DNA of 11,441 bases, taken from JACZSB01 sp965372015. Lineage in GTDB: Bacteria > Fidelibacterota > Marinisomatia > SCGC-AAA003-L08 > TS1B11. The notes beneath the pieces are model-generated. The model was given only the letters and a program-made list of their open reading frames with translations, made no database searches and was not told where the DNA came from. The position numbers were made by a program, and so were the translations under genes. This document shows positions 1 to 7,388 of this stretch, piece after piece. How positions within the stretch are numbered: the first letter of the stretch is position 1; each line of letters begins with the position of its first letter. Location of the stretch: the NCBI GenBank assembly GCA_965372015.1, contig CBDVAP010000097.1, forward strand, positions 1 through 11,441, in the 5' to 3' direction.

Positions 1-213
1 GGTGTACGCGGCCAGGGCCTGTTCGCGGCCTTCGATCTACCCTCTGATGTGGAGCGGGATGGAGTGCTGGCGGCCCTGTACGACAACGGGTCCATCGTGC
101 TGGGTTGCGGTGAGCGCTCAGTGCGCTTCCGGCCGCATCTGAACATCTCCCGTGATGAAATCGACCTGGCTTACGATCTGCTGGTGAAATCGGTACGGAG
201 CTGCCTGGCCTGA
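1..213 (+). CDS. lat: Class III aminotransferase, C-terminal end (probable L-lysine 6-aminotransferase), 5'-truncated by window
   Basis: Only the last 70 residues and the TGA stop lie in the window, reading in frame from base 1. The fragment shows a small-domain core: RGQGLFAAFDLP, a central VLGCGERSVRFRP block and a closing helix beginning ISRDEIDLAYD. The pattern 'RG-GL--AF-LP ... VL--G---VRFRP-L--S--EID' fits the C-terminus of PLP-dependent class III aminotransferases. It most resembles L-lysine 6-aminotransferases, which convert lysine and 2-oxoglutarate to 2-aminoadipate 6-semialdehyde and glutamate in the cytosol. The PLP-binding lysine and the substrate-pocket residues lie outside the window, so a related enzyme such as an ornithine or 4-aminobutyrate aminotransferase cannot be excluded. 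rsmI begins one base after the stop, so the two genes are probably co-transcribed. Confidence 0.72.
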   Translation, partial: GVRGQGLFAAFDLPSDVERDGVLAALYDNGSIVLGCGERSVRFRPHLNISRDEIDLAYDLLVKSVRSCLA

Positions 214-214
214 A

Positions 215-895
215 GTGTCGGCTGGAACCCTATACGTGGTGTCCACGCCGGTCGGTAACCTCGAGGATATCACCCAGCGCGCTCTACAGGTCCTGGCAGC
301 GGTGGACTTAGTAGCCGCCGAGGATACCCGGCACACCGGCCGGTTGCTGGCTCATTTCGGTATCAAGACCGTTATGATCAGCAACCACGAGCATAACGAG
401 GCCGCCAGGGCCGGGGAATTGGTGGGCAGACTGGAGGAGGGCCAGGACATTGCCCTGGTCAGCGATGCCGGTACGCCTTCCATCTCCGACCCAGGCTACC
501 GGCTGGTTAATCTGGCCGCCGCCCAGGGCATCAAGGTGGTGCCGATACCCGGCGCCAGCTCTTTGCTCGCAGCTCTGGTGATCAGCGGACTGCCCACCGA
601 CCGCTTTCTATTCGAAGGTTTCCTGCCCCGCAAAAAAGGCCGCCGGACACGGCTCAAGAAACTTGCCGATTTTGATGGGACCGTGATTATATTTGAATCC
701 ACCATGCGAATCGTTAATACCTTGAACGATATCCAAACCTTATTCGGGACGAGGAAAGTTGCCGTCTGTAGGGAGCTGACCAAACTCCACGAGGAGGTGC
801 TCAGGGGGGAGATCGGTCAGGTGCTGGCAGCCCTCGAGGGCCGTAGCTTCAAGGGTGAATGCGTGCTGGTGATCGGGAAACAGGGGCTTAAATGA
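215..895 (+). CDS. rsmI: 16S rRNA (cytidine(1402)-2'-O)-methyltransferase RsmI
   Basis: This SAM-dependent enzyme of the tetrapyrrole methylase superfamily methylates the 2'-OH of C1402 in the 16S rRNA decoding centre. The 226 residues carry the family blocks in order: TPVGNLEDIT (11-20), AAEDTRHTG (34-42), SDAGTPSISDPG (83-94), PIPGASSLLAAL (110-121), FEGFLPRKKGRR (133-144) and CRELTKLHEE (185-194). The protein ends just after the FKGECVLVIG strand. It therefore lacks the roughly 50-residue helical C-terminal extension of the about 286-residue E. coli protein; short forms occur in Bacteroidota-type lineages. The start is GTG at 215, one base after the upstream stop, with only a weak GGAG (197-200) at poor spacing, so translational coupling is likely. 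The stop overlaps the tmk start in an ATGA (892-895). Confidence 0.95.
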   Translation: MSAGTLYVVSTPVGNLEDITQRALQVLAAVDLVAAEDTRHTGRLLAHFGIKTVMISNHEHNEAARAGELVGRLEEGQDIALVSDAGTPSISDPGYRLVNLAAAQGIKVVPIPGASSLLAALVISGLPTDRFLFEGFLPRKKGRRTRLKKLADFDGTVIIFESTMRIVNTLNDIQTLFGTRKVAVCRELTKLHEEVLRGEIGQVLAALEGRSFKGECVLVIGKQGLK

Positions 896-1512
896 ATGGG
901 CGACTGATCACTTTCGAAGGGATCGACGGCTCGGGCAAATCCACCCAGATTGCCCGGCTGCAGCACAGCCTGGAGACTCGCGGTTACAGGGTACTGGTAG
1001 TCCGTGAACCCGGTGGCACACCGATCTCGGAACAGATCAGAGAATTATTACTACACTCCGACAGCGCCGAGCTGCATCCCCGCACGGAGGCCCTGTTGTT
1101 CTCGGCTGCCCGTTCACAGTTGGTCCACGAGGTGATGCTCCCGGCACTGGCCGCCGGCGCCATCGTAATTTGTGACCGCTATGCGGACAGTTCTATTGCT
1201 TATCAAGGCTACGGGCGGGAACTTCCCCTAGAGGAAATCATAACCACTCAGAAGTTTGCTACCAGTGACTTGCGGCCAGATCTTAAAGTATTGCTTGATG
1301 TACCGGTGGAGATTTCCAGCGAGCGCAAGTCCCAGGATCCTGCCGATCGGATGGAAGGGGCCGGCGAAACCTTCATGGCCCGGGTCCGGGAAGGATATTT
1401 AAGGTTAGCCCGGTCCCAGCCGGAGGAGTGGCTGATAGTAGCCGCCCAGACGTCCACGGAACAGATAGCTGAGGAAATCGAAAATTATGTGGTTAAAATC
1501 ATCTCCGAATAA
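892..1512 (+). CDS. tmk: Thymidylate kinase (dTMP kinase)
   Basis: Phosphorylates dTMP to dTDP with ATP in the cytosol, the step shared by the salvage and de novo routes to dTTP. The 206-residue length is normal. A Walker A loop reads GIDGSGKST (10-18), followed by REPGGT (38-43) and the family signature DRYADSSIAYQG (95-106). The LID segment at about 142-158 carries R145 and R153. The P-loop lacks the arginine found in human-type enzymes and the LID supplies arginines instead, as in the bacterial class typified by E. coli. The ATG at 892 lies in an ATGA overlap with the rsmI stop and is preceded by AGGGG (882-886) at 5-nt spacing. The 3' end overlaps the next gene by 26 bp, so rsmI, tmk and the protease look co-translated. 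Confidence 0.97.
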   Translation: MNGRLITFEGIDGSGKSTQIARLQHSLETRGYRVLVVREPGGTPISEQIRELLLHSDSAELHPRTEALLFSAARSQLVHEVMLPALAAGAIVICDRYADSSIAYQGYGRELPLEEIITTQKFATSDLRPDLKVLLDVPVEISSERKSQDPADRMEGAGETFMARVREGYLRLARSQPEEWLIVAAQTSTEQIAEEIENYVVKIISE

Positions 1513-3166
1513 TAATACCGGCAAATTAATCCGGTTATACCTGTTGTTGGCTACCCTGCTGGTGCTGGGGTCCGGCGCCGTGTGGGCTACAGACCTATTC
1601 CGCTCCATATCCGACAATCTACGCACCTACAATAAGGTGGTCAAAAACTTGCTTGCGGAGTACGTCGACGATATTGATAGTGAGGAACTGATCACCGCCA
1701 GCATCGAGGGTATGCTGAAAAACCTGGACCCCTACACCGTTTTTATCAGGGAGGAGGACCAGACCTCGGTGGACATGTTGACACAGGGCAAGTACGGTGG
1801 GGTAGGCATCCGGCTGGGGGTGCGTGATGACATCCTCACCGTCATTTCTCCCATGGAGGGTACTCCCGCCCAGCGGGCCGGGGTACGCCCGGGGGATAAA
1901 ATCGTGAAGATAGACAGTGTCAACACCAGTGACTATAACACCGAGGAGGCTGCTCGCCGGATCAGGGGCAAGCCCGGCACTGCGGTGACCCTCACCTTTA
2001 CCCGCATTGGTGAGCCGGAGCCGTTCGCCGTTAAAATTGTACGCGAGGAGATCAAGGTGCACGACATGCCCTTTAAGGGTGTAGTGGAGGGCCAGGGATA
2101 TGTTCGCCTCACCCGTTTCTCCCGCGATACCGCCAAGGAGTTTCGGGTAGCAGTGGGGGAGTTGCTAAGCGAAGACATTAAAGGGCTGGTCATCGACCTG
2201 CGGGACAATCCCGGCGGCCTGTTGCGGGATGCGGTGGTGATGGTGGATGCGCTGGTAGGGACGGGCATGACTATCGTTGAGACCCGGGGCCGCACCCGAA
2301 AAGCCATGCGCAAGCATATGGCCACCAGCGAGCCGGTCCTGCCCCTGGATATCCCCATAGTGGTGCTGGTGAACGGAGGCTCGGCTTCAGCCAGCGAGAT
2401 CGTGGCCGGGGCCCTGCAAGACCTTGACCGGGCGGTGATCATCGGCACGCCCACTTTCGGTAAGGGACTGGTGCAGAGCATCTTTCCCCTGGGGAAGAAT
2501 ACCAGCATCAAGATGACCACGGCCAAGTATTACATTCCTTCCGGACGGCTGATCCAGAAAGAGGATTACCTGCATAACGGCGTGCTCACCGATGGCCTGG
2601 ATAAGCACGATTCGTTATTCGTCACCCGTAATGGCCGGGAGGTTAAAGGGGGTGGCGGGATCGTACCGGACATCGAGGTACCCGCAGATCCGTTGCCACC
2701 CCTCACGAGGCGCTTATGGGCCCGGAGCCTGTTTTTCTCCTTCGCCGCAGAGTACCAGGGCAAGTATGATCTCACGCCACCCATCCGGATCACTCCCGAG
2801 ATGGAGACGGCCTTCAAGGAGTACTTCAGCCAATCCGACCTGGAGGTAGCGTTCCCAGGCGAAAAGCGACTTCAAGAGTTTGATGCCGGTCTTGAAGAAA
2901 TCGATACTTTTACCGGCCAGGTGGACCTGAGCGAGCTGCGGGACTACTATCTGCAACGGCACGCTACCGCCTTTGAGGATGAGATCGTGTATATTCGCAA
3001 GGGATTGCGGCTGGAATTATCGGCCATGCAGGGCGGCTTGGCCAGCCGCATCCGGTCGGGGCTGGAAGATGATAAGGCCTTTCTGAAGGCTCGGGAAATC
3101 CTGGCGGATGAAATAGCCTACCGGGAACTGTTGCAGCCGGCTGATGATACGGTCATGAGCGACTAA
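1487..3166 (+). CDS. ctpA: S41A C-terminal processing peptidase (Ctp/Tsp family), exported
   Basis: A 559-residue serine protease of the carboxyl-terminal processing family, expected to act outside the cytoplasmic membrane in envelope protein turnover. The N-terminus has basic residues K13 and R16, a hydrophobic run (17-30) and a possible signal peptidase I site after V32-W33-A34. A conserved helical region (about 45-88) precedes a PDZ domain (about 103-185; YGGVGIRL, GTPAQRAGVRPGD). The protease core includes VIDLRDNPGG (235-244), GGSASASEI (297-305) and TPTFGKGLVQ (321-330). By alignment with E. coli Prc (S452/K477) the catalytic pair is S301 and K326, with Q330 nearby. A C-terminal extension of about 150 residues of unknown role follows the core. 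The ATG at 1487 overlaps tmk by 26 bp and has GAGGA (1471-1475) 11 nt upstream. It is the start that preserves the complete signal sequence. Confidence 0.93.
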   Translation: MWLKSSPNNNTGKLIRLYLLLATLLVLGSGAVWATDLFRSISDNLRTYNKVVKNLLAEYVDDIDSEELITASIEGMLKNLDPYTVFIREEDQTSVDMLTQGKYGGVGIRLGVRDDILTVISPMEGTPAQRAGVRPGDKIVKIDSVNTSDYNTEEAARRIRGKPGTAVTLTFTRIGEPEPFAVKIVREEIKVHDMPFKGVVEGQGYVRLTRFSRDTAKEFRVAVGELLSEDIKGLVIDLRDNPGGLLRDAVVMVDALVGTGMTIVETRGRTRKAMRKHMATSEPVLPLDIPIVVLVNGGSASASEIVAGALQDLDRAVIIGTPTFGKGLVQSIFPLGKNTSIKMTTAKYYIPSGRLIQKEDYLHNGVLTDGLDKHDSLFVTRNGREVKGGGGIVPDIEVPADPLPPLTRRLWARSLFFSFAAEYQGKYDLTPPIRITPEMETAFKEYFSQSDLEVAFPGEKRLQEFDAGLEEIDTFTGQVDLSELRDYYLQRHATAFEDEIVYIRKGLRLELSAMQGGLASRIRSGLEDDKAFLKAREILADEIAYRELLQPADDTVMSD

Positions 3167-3185
3167 AGTGCAGGCCGCAGGGCCG

Positions 3186-3215
3186 TTGACTTGCCGCCGG
3201 TAATCCCCCTAAATT
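3186..3215 (+). promoter_or_regulatory. Predicted sigma70-type promoter for tRNA-Val and the thrS operon
   Basis: TTGACT (3186-3191, 5 of 6 to the -35 consensus) and TAAATT (3210-3215, 4 of 6 to the -10 consensus) are separated by 18 bp. Transcription would begin near 3222, about 11 bp before the mature tRNA 5' end. The bases after the -10 (CGTCCCCG) are GC-rich, which resembles the discriminator of stringently controlled stable-RNA promoters; that reading is inference. This is the only good promoter I see ahead of the translation gene cluster. Confidence 0.55.
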
Positions 3216-3232
3216 CGTCCCCGTCGACAAAC

Positions 3233-3310
<78 letters not shown>

Positions 3311-3353
3311 AGGGACAGAGTGATGCGCTTGCGAGTATCCAACAACAGACTTG

Positions 3354-5300
3354 ATGCCAGAAATCAAAATTACATTGCCCGACGGTTCCGTCCAGACCGC
3401 TGACCGGGGCGCCACCCCCGGGGATATCGCTCTGTCTATCGGCCAACGCTTATATGGCGATGCAGTGGCAGCCCAGGTTGATGGCCGCCTCGTGGACTTG
3501 AACATTGCCCTGGAGCAGGATTCCCAGCTGAAAATCATCACCCGCCAGGACGAGGCCGGCCGGGAAATACTGCTTCACAGCACCGCTCACCTGTTGGCCC
3601 AGGCCGTCAAGAACCTGTATCCCGACGCGAAGATTGCCATCGGACCCTCTATTACGGAGCGTTTTTATTACGACATTGATCTGGATCAACCCTTCACCGA
3701 TGAAATGCTGGCAGCTATTGAGGCGGAGATGGAGCGGCTGGCTGCGGCCGATCAGGCCGTGGAACGGGTCGAACTGTCAAAAAGTGAGGCGCTGAGGGTT
3801 TTCTCGGAGCTGGGTGAGGACTACAAGTTGGAGATAATCGGTGAGATTGCCGATGGCGAAACCCTCTCCGCCTATCGCCAGGGCGACTTCATCGACTTGT
3901 GCCGGGGCCCCCACGTGCCGTCCACTGGCCGATTGCGCCATTTCAAGCTGCTCACCACCTCCGGCGCCTACTGGCGGGGGGACGAACGCAACAAAATGCT
4001 CCAGCGCATCTACGGCACCTCGTGGGGCAGCAAGAAGGAGTTGAAGGCTTACCTGCACCGCCAGGATGAGGCCAAGCGGCGGGACCATCGTAAGCTGGGG
4101 CGGGAGCTGGACCTGTTCTCCTTCAATCCGTTGGCTACCGCCAGCCCCATATTTCACCCGAAGGGCACTATAATATACCTTGAGCTGCTGGAGTTCCTCC
4201 GGGGGCTCTACCGGCAATACGGCTACCAGGAGACGATTACTCCCCAGATATTCGACATCGAATTGTGGAAGCAGAGCGGTCATTGGGAGCACTATCGCGA
4301 GCATATGTACCTGATTACCGACGAAGATAATCCCGATCGGGTCAAAGGTGTCAAGCCGATGAACTGCCCCGGGCATGCACTGATATATGCCTCCCAGCTG
4401 CGGTCATATAGAGACTTGCCTATCAGGCTGACCGACTTCGGGCGCCTCCACCGTTTAGAGAAAGCCGGGGTTGTCTCGGGCCTCACGCGGGTACGCAGCT
4501 TCGTCCAGGATGACGCCCATATATTCTGCACGCTCGACCAGGTCGGGGACGAGTTGGCCAGCCTGTTTGCCCTGGTCGGGGAAGTTTTTGACCCTTTCGG
4601 TTTTGAGGGCGTTGAGATAATGCTTTCCACCCGGCCGGAGAAATTTCTGGGCGATCCCAACCTCTGGGATCAGGCGGAAGTCATTCTTCGGGATAAGCTC
4701 CAGGATGCGGGCCTGGCATACGAGGTGGACCCTGGGGAGGGGGCTTTTTACGGCCCGAAAATCGATTACTTCTTCAAAGATGCTTTAGGCAGAAAATGGC
4801 AGCTTACTACAATTCAGCTCGATTTTTCACTTCCAGAACGGTTCGGGCTGAAGTACATTGACGCCCGCTCACAGGAGCAACGGCCGGTGATAATCCACCG
4901 GGCGATCCTGGGATCCATTGAGCGTTTTATCGGTGTGTACCTGGAGCATACCGCCGGTGACCTGCCCTTATGGCTGGCGCCTGAACAGGTGGTGGTACTC
5001 CCGATTTCGGAGAAATTCCGGGAGTACGCCCAAAAAGTGGGTGATACTTTGAAGGCCGCTGGGTTGCGAGCCAGAGTCGATGACCGGGACGATAAAATCG
5101 GCACCCGGATCAGGCAGGCGGAGCTGCAGAAAATCCCGGTGATGCTGATCGTTGGTGAACGAGAGGCCGCCGCGAATAGCGTGGCTATACGACGCCGGAA
5201 GCAGGGTGACCTGGGAAGCCGGCCCCTAAAGCAGCTGCTGACTGAGCTCCAGGAAGAAATTGCTAATAAACTGAGGAGTGCAACACATAACCAAGGGTAG
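3354..5300 (+). CDS. thrS: Threonyl-tRNA synthetase
   Basis: Class II aminoacyl-tRNA synthetase that charges tRNA-Thr and edits mischarged serine. From the ATG at 3354 it is 648 residues with the full bacterial layout. A TGS domain (about 1-63) is followed by the editing domain with H75/H79 and C183/H187, the counterparts of E. coli H73, H77, C182 and H186. The catalytic core contains MNCPGH (336-341), GLTRVRSFVQDDAHIF (376-391) and IIHRAILGSIERF (513-525). The catalytic zinc ligands are predicted as C338, H389 and H515. A C-terminal anticodon-binding domain spans about 542-640. ATG 3354 gives the usual N-terminus MPEIKITLPDGS; a TTG at 3351 would add one residue. No Shine-Dalgarno stands before it. 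The 3' end overlaps the infC start region. Confidence 0.98.
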   Translation: MPEIKITLPDGSVQTADRGATPGDIALSIGQRLYGDAVAAQVDGRLVDLNIALEQDSQLKIITRQDEAGREILLHSTAHLLAQAVKNLYPDAKIAIGPSITERFYYDIDLDQPFTDEMLAAIEAEMERLAAADQAVERVELSKSEALRVFSELGEDYKLEIIGEIADGETLSAYRQGDFIDLCRGPHVPSTGRLRHFKLLTTSGAYWRGDERNKMLQRIYGTSWGSKKELKAYLHRQDEAKRRDHRKLGRELDLFSFNPLATASPIFHPKGTIIYLELLEFLRGLYRQYGYQETITPQIFDIELWKQSGHWEHYREHMYLITDEDNPDRVKGVKPMNCPGHALIYASQLRSYRDLPIRLTDFGRLHRLEKAGVVSGLTRVRSFVQDDAHIFCTLDQVGDELASLFALVGEVFDPFGFEGVEIMLSTRPEKFLGDPNLWDQAEVILRDKLQDAGLAYEVDPGEGAFYGPKIDYFFKDALGRKWQLTTIQLDFSLPERFGLKYIDARSQEQRPVIIHRAILGSIERFIGVYLEHTAGDLPLWLAPEQVVVLPISEKFREYAQKVGDTLKAAGLRARVDDRDDKIGTRIRQAELQKIPVMLIVGEREAAANSVAIRRRKQGDLGSRPLKQLLTELQEEIANKLRSATHNQG

Positions 5301-5307
5301 TTTGATT
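5273..5307 (+). promoter_or_regulatory. Non-AUG initiation region of infC (two SD/start pairs)
   Basis: An in-frame TGA (5272-5274) closes the infC frame upstream, and the first in-frame ATG is deep inside the N-domain (M57 counted from the GTG). Initiation must therefore use a non-ATG codon. Candidates are GTG 5278, ATA 5287, TTG 5302 and ATT 5305. GAGGAG (5273-5278) is 8 nt from ATA 5287 but overlaps the GTG. AAGGG (5293-5297) is 7 nt from ATT 5305 and 4 nt from TTG 5302. AUU-type starts are the known basis of IF3 autoregulation in E. coli. Confidence 0.6.
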
Positions 5308-5802
5308 CCAAAAATAAATGACCAGATTTCCTCCAAGGAAGTACGCCTGGTGGACGCTGAAGGGAATCAGGTCGGAGTGGTCCCAATCGAGGAGGCCTTG
5401 TCCAGTGCCGAGAGTGCTGAGCTGGACCTGGTGGAAGTGGCCCCCATGGCCAAACCACCGGTGGCCAAAATCATGGATTTCGGCAAGTACCGCTATGACC
5501 AGCAGAAGCGGATGCGGGAGAATAAGAAAAAGCAGCACACGGTTTCGGTCAAGGAAGTGCGAATGCGGCCCTCTATTGGGGACCATGACCTGGAGACCAA
5601 AATGAATAAGGCCATTGAATTTTTAAAAGAAGGCAGTCGCCTGAAAGTTTCACTCCGGTTTCGCGGCCGGGAGATGAGCCGCCAGGACTTGGGGCTCAAA
5701 TTGTTGAATCGGGTAGTGGAGATACTTGAAGAATTTGGTGTGGTGGAAAAATCACCTAGCGTGGAAGGCCGCATCATGACCATGTTCCTGTTGCCCAAGT
5801 AA
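5278..5802 (+). CDS. infC: Translation initiation factor IF-3
   Basis: IF3 binds the 30S subunit, prevents premature 50S joining and rejects non-initiator tRNA and non-standard start codons. Counting from the GTG at 5278 the ORF gives 174 residues. The N-domain carries INDQISSKEVRLVDAEGNQ (13-31) and the IF3 signature VAKIMDFGKYRYDQQK (62-77). A lysine-rich linker (about 78-92) leads to the C-domain with KEVRMRPSIGDHDLETK (92-108) and SLRFRGREM (125-133). The GTG coordinate is the longest possible start. The true start may instead be ATA 5287 or ATT 5305, giving 171 or 165 residues, since both have better-placed Shine-Dalgarno sequences. The gene overlaps the thrS 3' end and stops 15 bp before rpmI. 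Confidence 0.97.
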   Translation: MQHITKGSLIPKINDQISSKEVRLVDAEGNQVGVVPIEEALSSAESAELDLVEVAPMAKPPVAKIMDFGKYRYDQQKRMRENKKKQHTVSVKEVRMRPSIGDHDLETKMNKAIEFLKEGSRLKVSLRFRGREMSRQDLGLKLLNRVVEILEEFGVVEKSPSVEGRIMTMFLLPK

Positions 5803-5817
5803 TGTGAAGGATTAAGA

Positions 5818-6012
5818 ATGCCAAAAATGAAGACCCGCCGGAGCGCGGCCAAGCGGTTCAAGCGCACGGCCAGCGGGAAGATAAAGCGTAATAGGGCTAA
5901 TGCCAGTCATATTCTGACAAAAAAATCCACCAAGCGCAAACGGCAATTGCGCAAGGGGACAATTCTAGTAGCTGCGGAAGTAAAACGCGTTAAGCGGATG
6001 TTGGGAGGATAA
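5818..6012 (+). CDS. rpmI: 50S ribosomal protein L35
   Basis: A small, strongly basic 64-residue protein of the large ribosomal subunit. It begins with the typical PKMKTRRSAAKRFK block and has the family's central SHILTKKSTKRKRQLR motif, matching the usual length of 64-66. The ATG at 5818 has AAGGA (5807-5811) at 6-nt spacing. The gene sits between infC and rplT in the order conserved across bacteria. In E. coli, L20 represses translation of rpmI and rplT; no matching operator structure could be identified by eye here. Confidence 0.98.
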   Translation: MPKMKTRRSAAKRFKRTASGKIKRNRANASHILTKKSTKRKRQLRKGTILVAAEVKRVKRMLGG

Positions 6013-6015
6013 AAT

Positions 6016-6360
6016 ATGCCACGTTCAAATAGTAGTGTTCCCAAACACCGCCGTCACCGCCGCCTGGTGAAACAGGCCAAGGGTTATTATGGCACCAGGT
6101 CCCGCAATTTCAGGACGGCCAAGGATGCAATTATCCGGGCCTGGAGTTACGCCTATCGTGATCGCCGCCAGCGCAAACGTCAGTTTCGGCGGCTCTGGAT
6201 CATTCGGATCAACGCCGCCGCCCGGCAGCACGATCTGAGCTATTCCAAGTTCATGCATGCGCTGGCTAAGCGGGGGATCGAGTTGGACCGGCGGATGCTG
6301 GCAGACATGGCGGTCAACGATCCGCAAGGTTTCGAGACGCTGGTTAAAACCGTTTCCTGA
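6016..6360 (+). CDS. rplT: 50S ribosomal protein L20
   Basis: A 114-residue 23S rRNA-binding protein needed early in 50S assembly, and the autogenous repressor of this operon in studied bacteria. The basic N-terminal half shows HRRHRRLVKQAKGYYGTRSR (11-30) and later AYRDRRQRKRQFRRLWIIRI (46-65). The globular C-domain has LSYSKFMHALAKRGIELDRR and LADMAVNDP. The ATG at 6016 is three bases after the rpmI stop, and its Shine-Dalgarno GGGAGG (6003-6008) lies inside the end of rpmI. Expression of the two proteins is therefore closely coupled. Confidence 0.98.
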   Translation: MPRSNSSVPKHRRHRRLVKQAKGYYGTRSRNFRTAKDAIIRAWSYAYRDRRQRKRQFRRLWIIRINAAARQHDLSYSKFMHALAKRGIELDRRMLADMAVNDPQGFETLVKTVS

Positions 6361-6366
6361 TCGTAA

Positions 6367-7386
6367 ATGGGTCTGACCACGGACATTGAGCAGGTCCGTG
6401 CGGATTTCGCCCACGGTCTGTCGGCTGTCCGGGCCGGTGATGCGGACGCGGAGCAATTGCGCATCGATTTCCTGGGGCGCAAGGGCCGGGTAGCGGGGCT
6501 ATTTGGCCGTTTGGGAGGCTTATCGGCCCGTGAGCGGCCGGCAGCAGGAAAGGATCTTAACCGGCTTAAGGCCGAAATCACTTCCGCCCTGGATGATCTC
6601 CACTCAGCGCTCGAGGGAGCCGCCCCGGCAGCGGAAGCCGAACCGGACCTGACCCTCCCTGGTGACGCGATCCCCCGCGGGGCCCTGCACCCGATCACAC
6701 TGATTCAAGAGCAGATCAAGGCGATCTTCACCCGCCTCGGTTTCTCGGTATTCTACGGCCCCGAGGTTGAGACCGAGTACTATAATTTCGAGGCCCTTAA
6801 TTTCAAGCCCGACCATCCCGCGCGGGACATGCAGGACACCTTCTATATCGACGACGAGCTGCTGTTGCGCACCCATACATCCAACGACCAGATCCACGCC
6901 ATGGAGCAATTGGACCCACCGCTCAGGATCCTGATGCCCGGGCGGGTTTTCCGCAACGAAGCCATTAACGCCCGCAGCCATTGCCAGTTCCACCAGGTGG
7001 AAGGACTGGTGGTGGACCGTGACACCTCCCTGGCGGAACTAAAGGGCACCATGATTCACTTCGCCAAGGAACTGTATGGCCCGGAAACGGTGACCCGCTT
7101 CCGGCCCAGCTACTTCCCCTTCACCGAGCCCAGTGCCGAGATGGATATCTACTGGGGCCTGGAGACCGAGCGGGACTATCGCATCACCAAGGGTACCGGC
7201 TGGCTGGAGATCATGGGCTGTGGCATGGTGCACCCCAACGTCTTGCAGGCCGGCGGTCTCGACCCCCAGGAGTGGACCGGCTACGCTTTCGGGATGGGGA
7301 TGGAGCGGATGGCCATGCTCAAATGGGGCATCGGCGATATCCGTTACTTTTTCGAGGGGGACCTCCGCTTTCTGCGGCAGTTCTGA
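6367..7386 (+). CDS. pheS: Phenylalanyl-tRNA synthetase alpha subunit
   Basis: Catalytic subunit of the cytosolic (alpha-beta)2 class II enzyme that charges tRNA-Phe. The 339 residues are the normal length. An N-terminal helical arm (about 1-90) precedes the catalytic domain. Motif 1 is near 108-126 (HPITLIQEQIKAIF), then PARDMQDTFY (151-160). Motif 2 starts at GRVFRNEAINARSH (192-205), with the phenylalanine pocket FRPSYFPFTEPSAE (245-258), GCGMVHPNVL (284-293) and motif 3 FGMGMERMAML (308-318). The loop YWGLETERDYRITKGTGWLEI (262-282) lacks the cysteine-rich insert of many bacterial PheS and resembles the form I associate with Bacteroidota and relatives. The ATG at 6367 is six bases after rplT with no evident Shine-Dalgarno, suggesting coupled translation. 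Confidence 0.98.
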   Translation: MGLTTDIEQVRADFAHGLSAVRAGDADAEQLRIDFLGRKGRVAGLFGRLGGLSARERPAAGKDLNRLKAEITSALDDLHSALEGAAPAAEAEPDLTLPGDAIPRGALHPITLIQEQIKAIFTRLGFSVFYGPEVETEYYNFEALNFKPDHPARDMQDTFYIDDELLLRTHTSNDQIHAMEQLDPPLRILMPGRVFRNEAINARSHCQFHQVEGLVVDRDTSLAELKGTMIHFAKELYGPETVTRFRPSYFPFTEPSAEMDIYWGLETERDYRITKGTGWLEIMGCGMVHPNVLQAGGLDPQEWTGYAFGMGMERMAMLKWGIGDIRYFFEGDLRFLRQF

Positions 7387-7388
7387 CT

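Noticed and set aside
1933..2526. 197-codon open frame on the minus strand inside the S41 protease gene
   Set aside because: It is antisense to the PDZ and protease core and is Ser/Arg/Thr-rich with no family motifs, which is typical of a shadow frame.
3170..3188. GGCC-type inverted repeat after the protease gene as a terminator
   Set aside because: The repeat is about 4 bp and has no following T-run.
3351..3353. TTG as the thrS start
   Set aside because: It adds one residue before an in-frame ATG (3354) that begins the typical TGS-domain N-terminus; neither has an SD, so the ATG is preferred.
3311..3353. T-box or threonine attenuator ahead of thrS
   Set aside because: The gap is only 43 bp, with no T-box consensus, no terminator and no run of Thr codons.
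3777..4376. 199-codon open frame on the minus strand inside thrS
   Set aside because: It is antisense to the conserved ThrRS editing and catalytic regions, its translation is low-complexity with no recognisable domain, and GC-rich coding DNA commonly leaves such shadows open.
7272..7388. Upstream extension of the pheT reading frame (39 extra codons)
   Set aside because: It lies wholly within the conserved end of pheS, its translation has no PheT family character, and the ATG at 7389 gives the standard PheT N-terminus.
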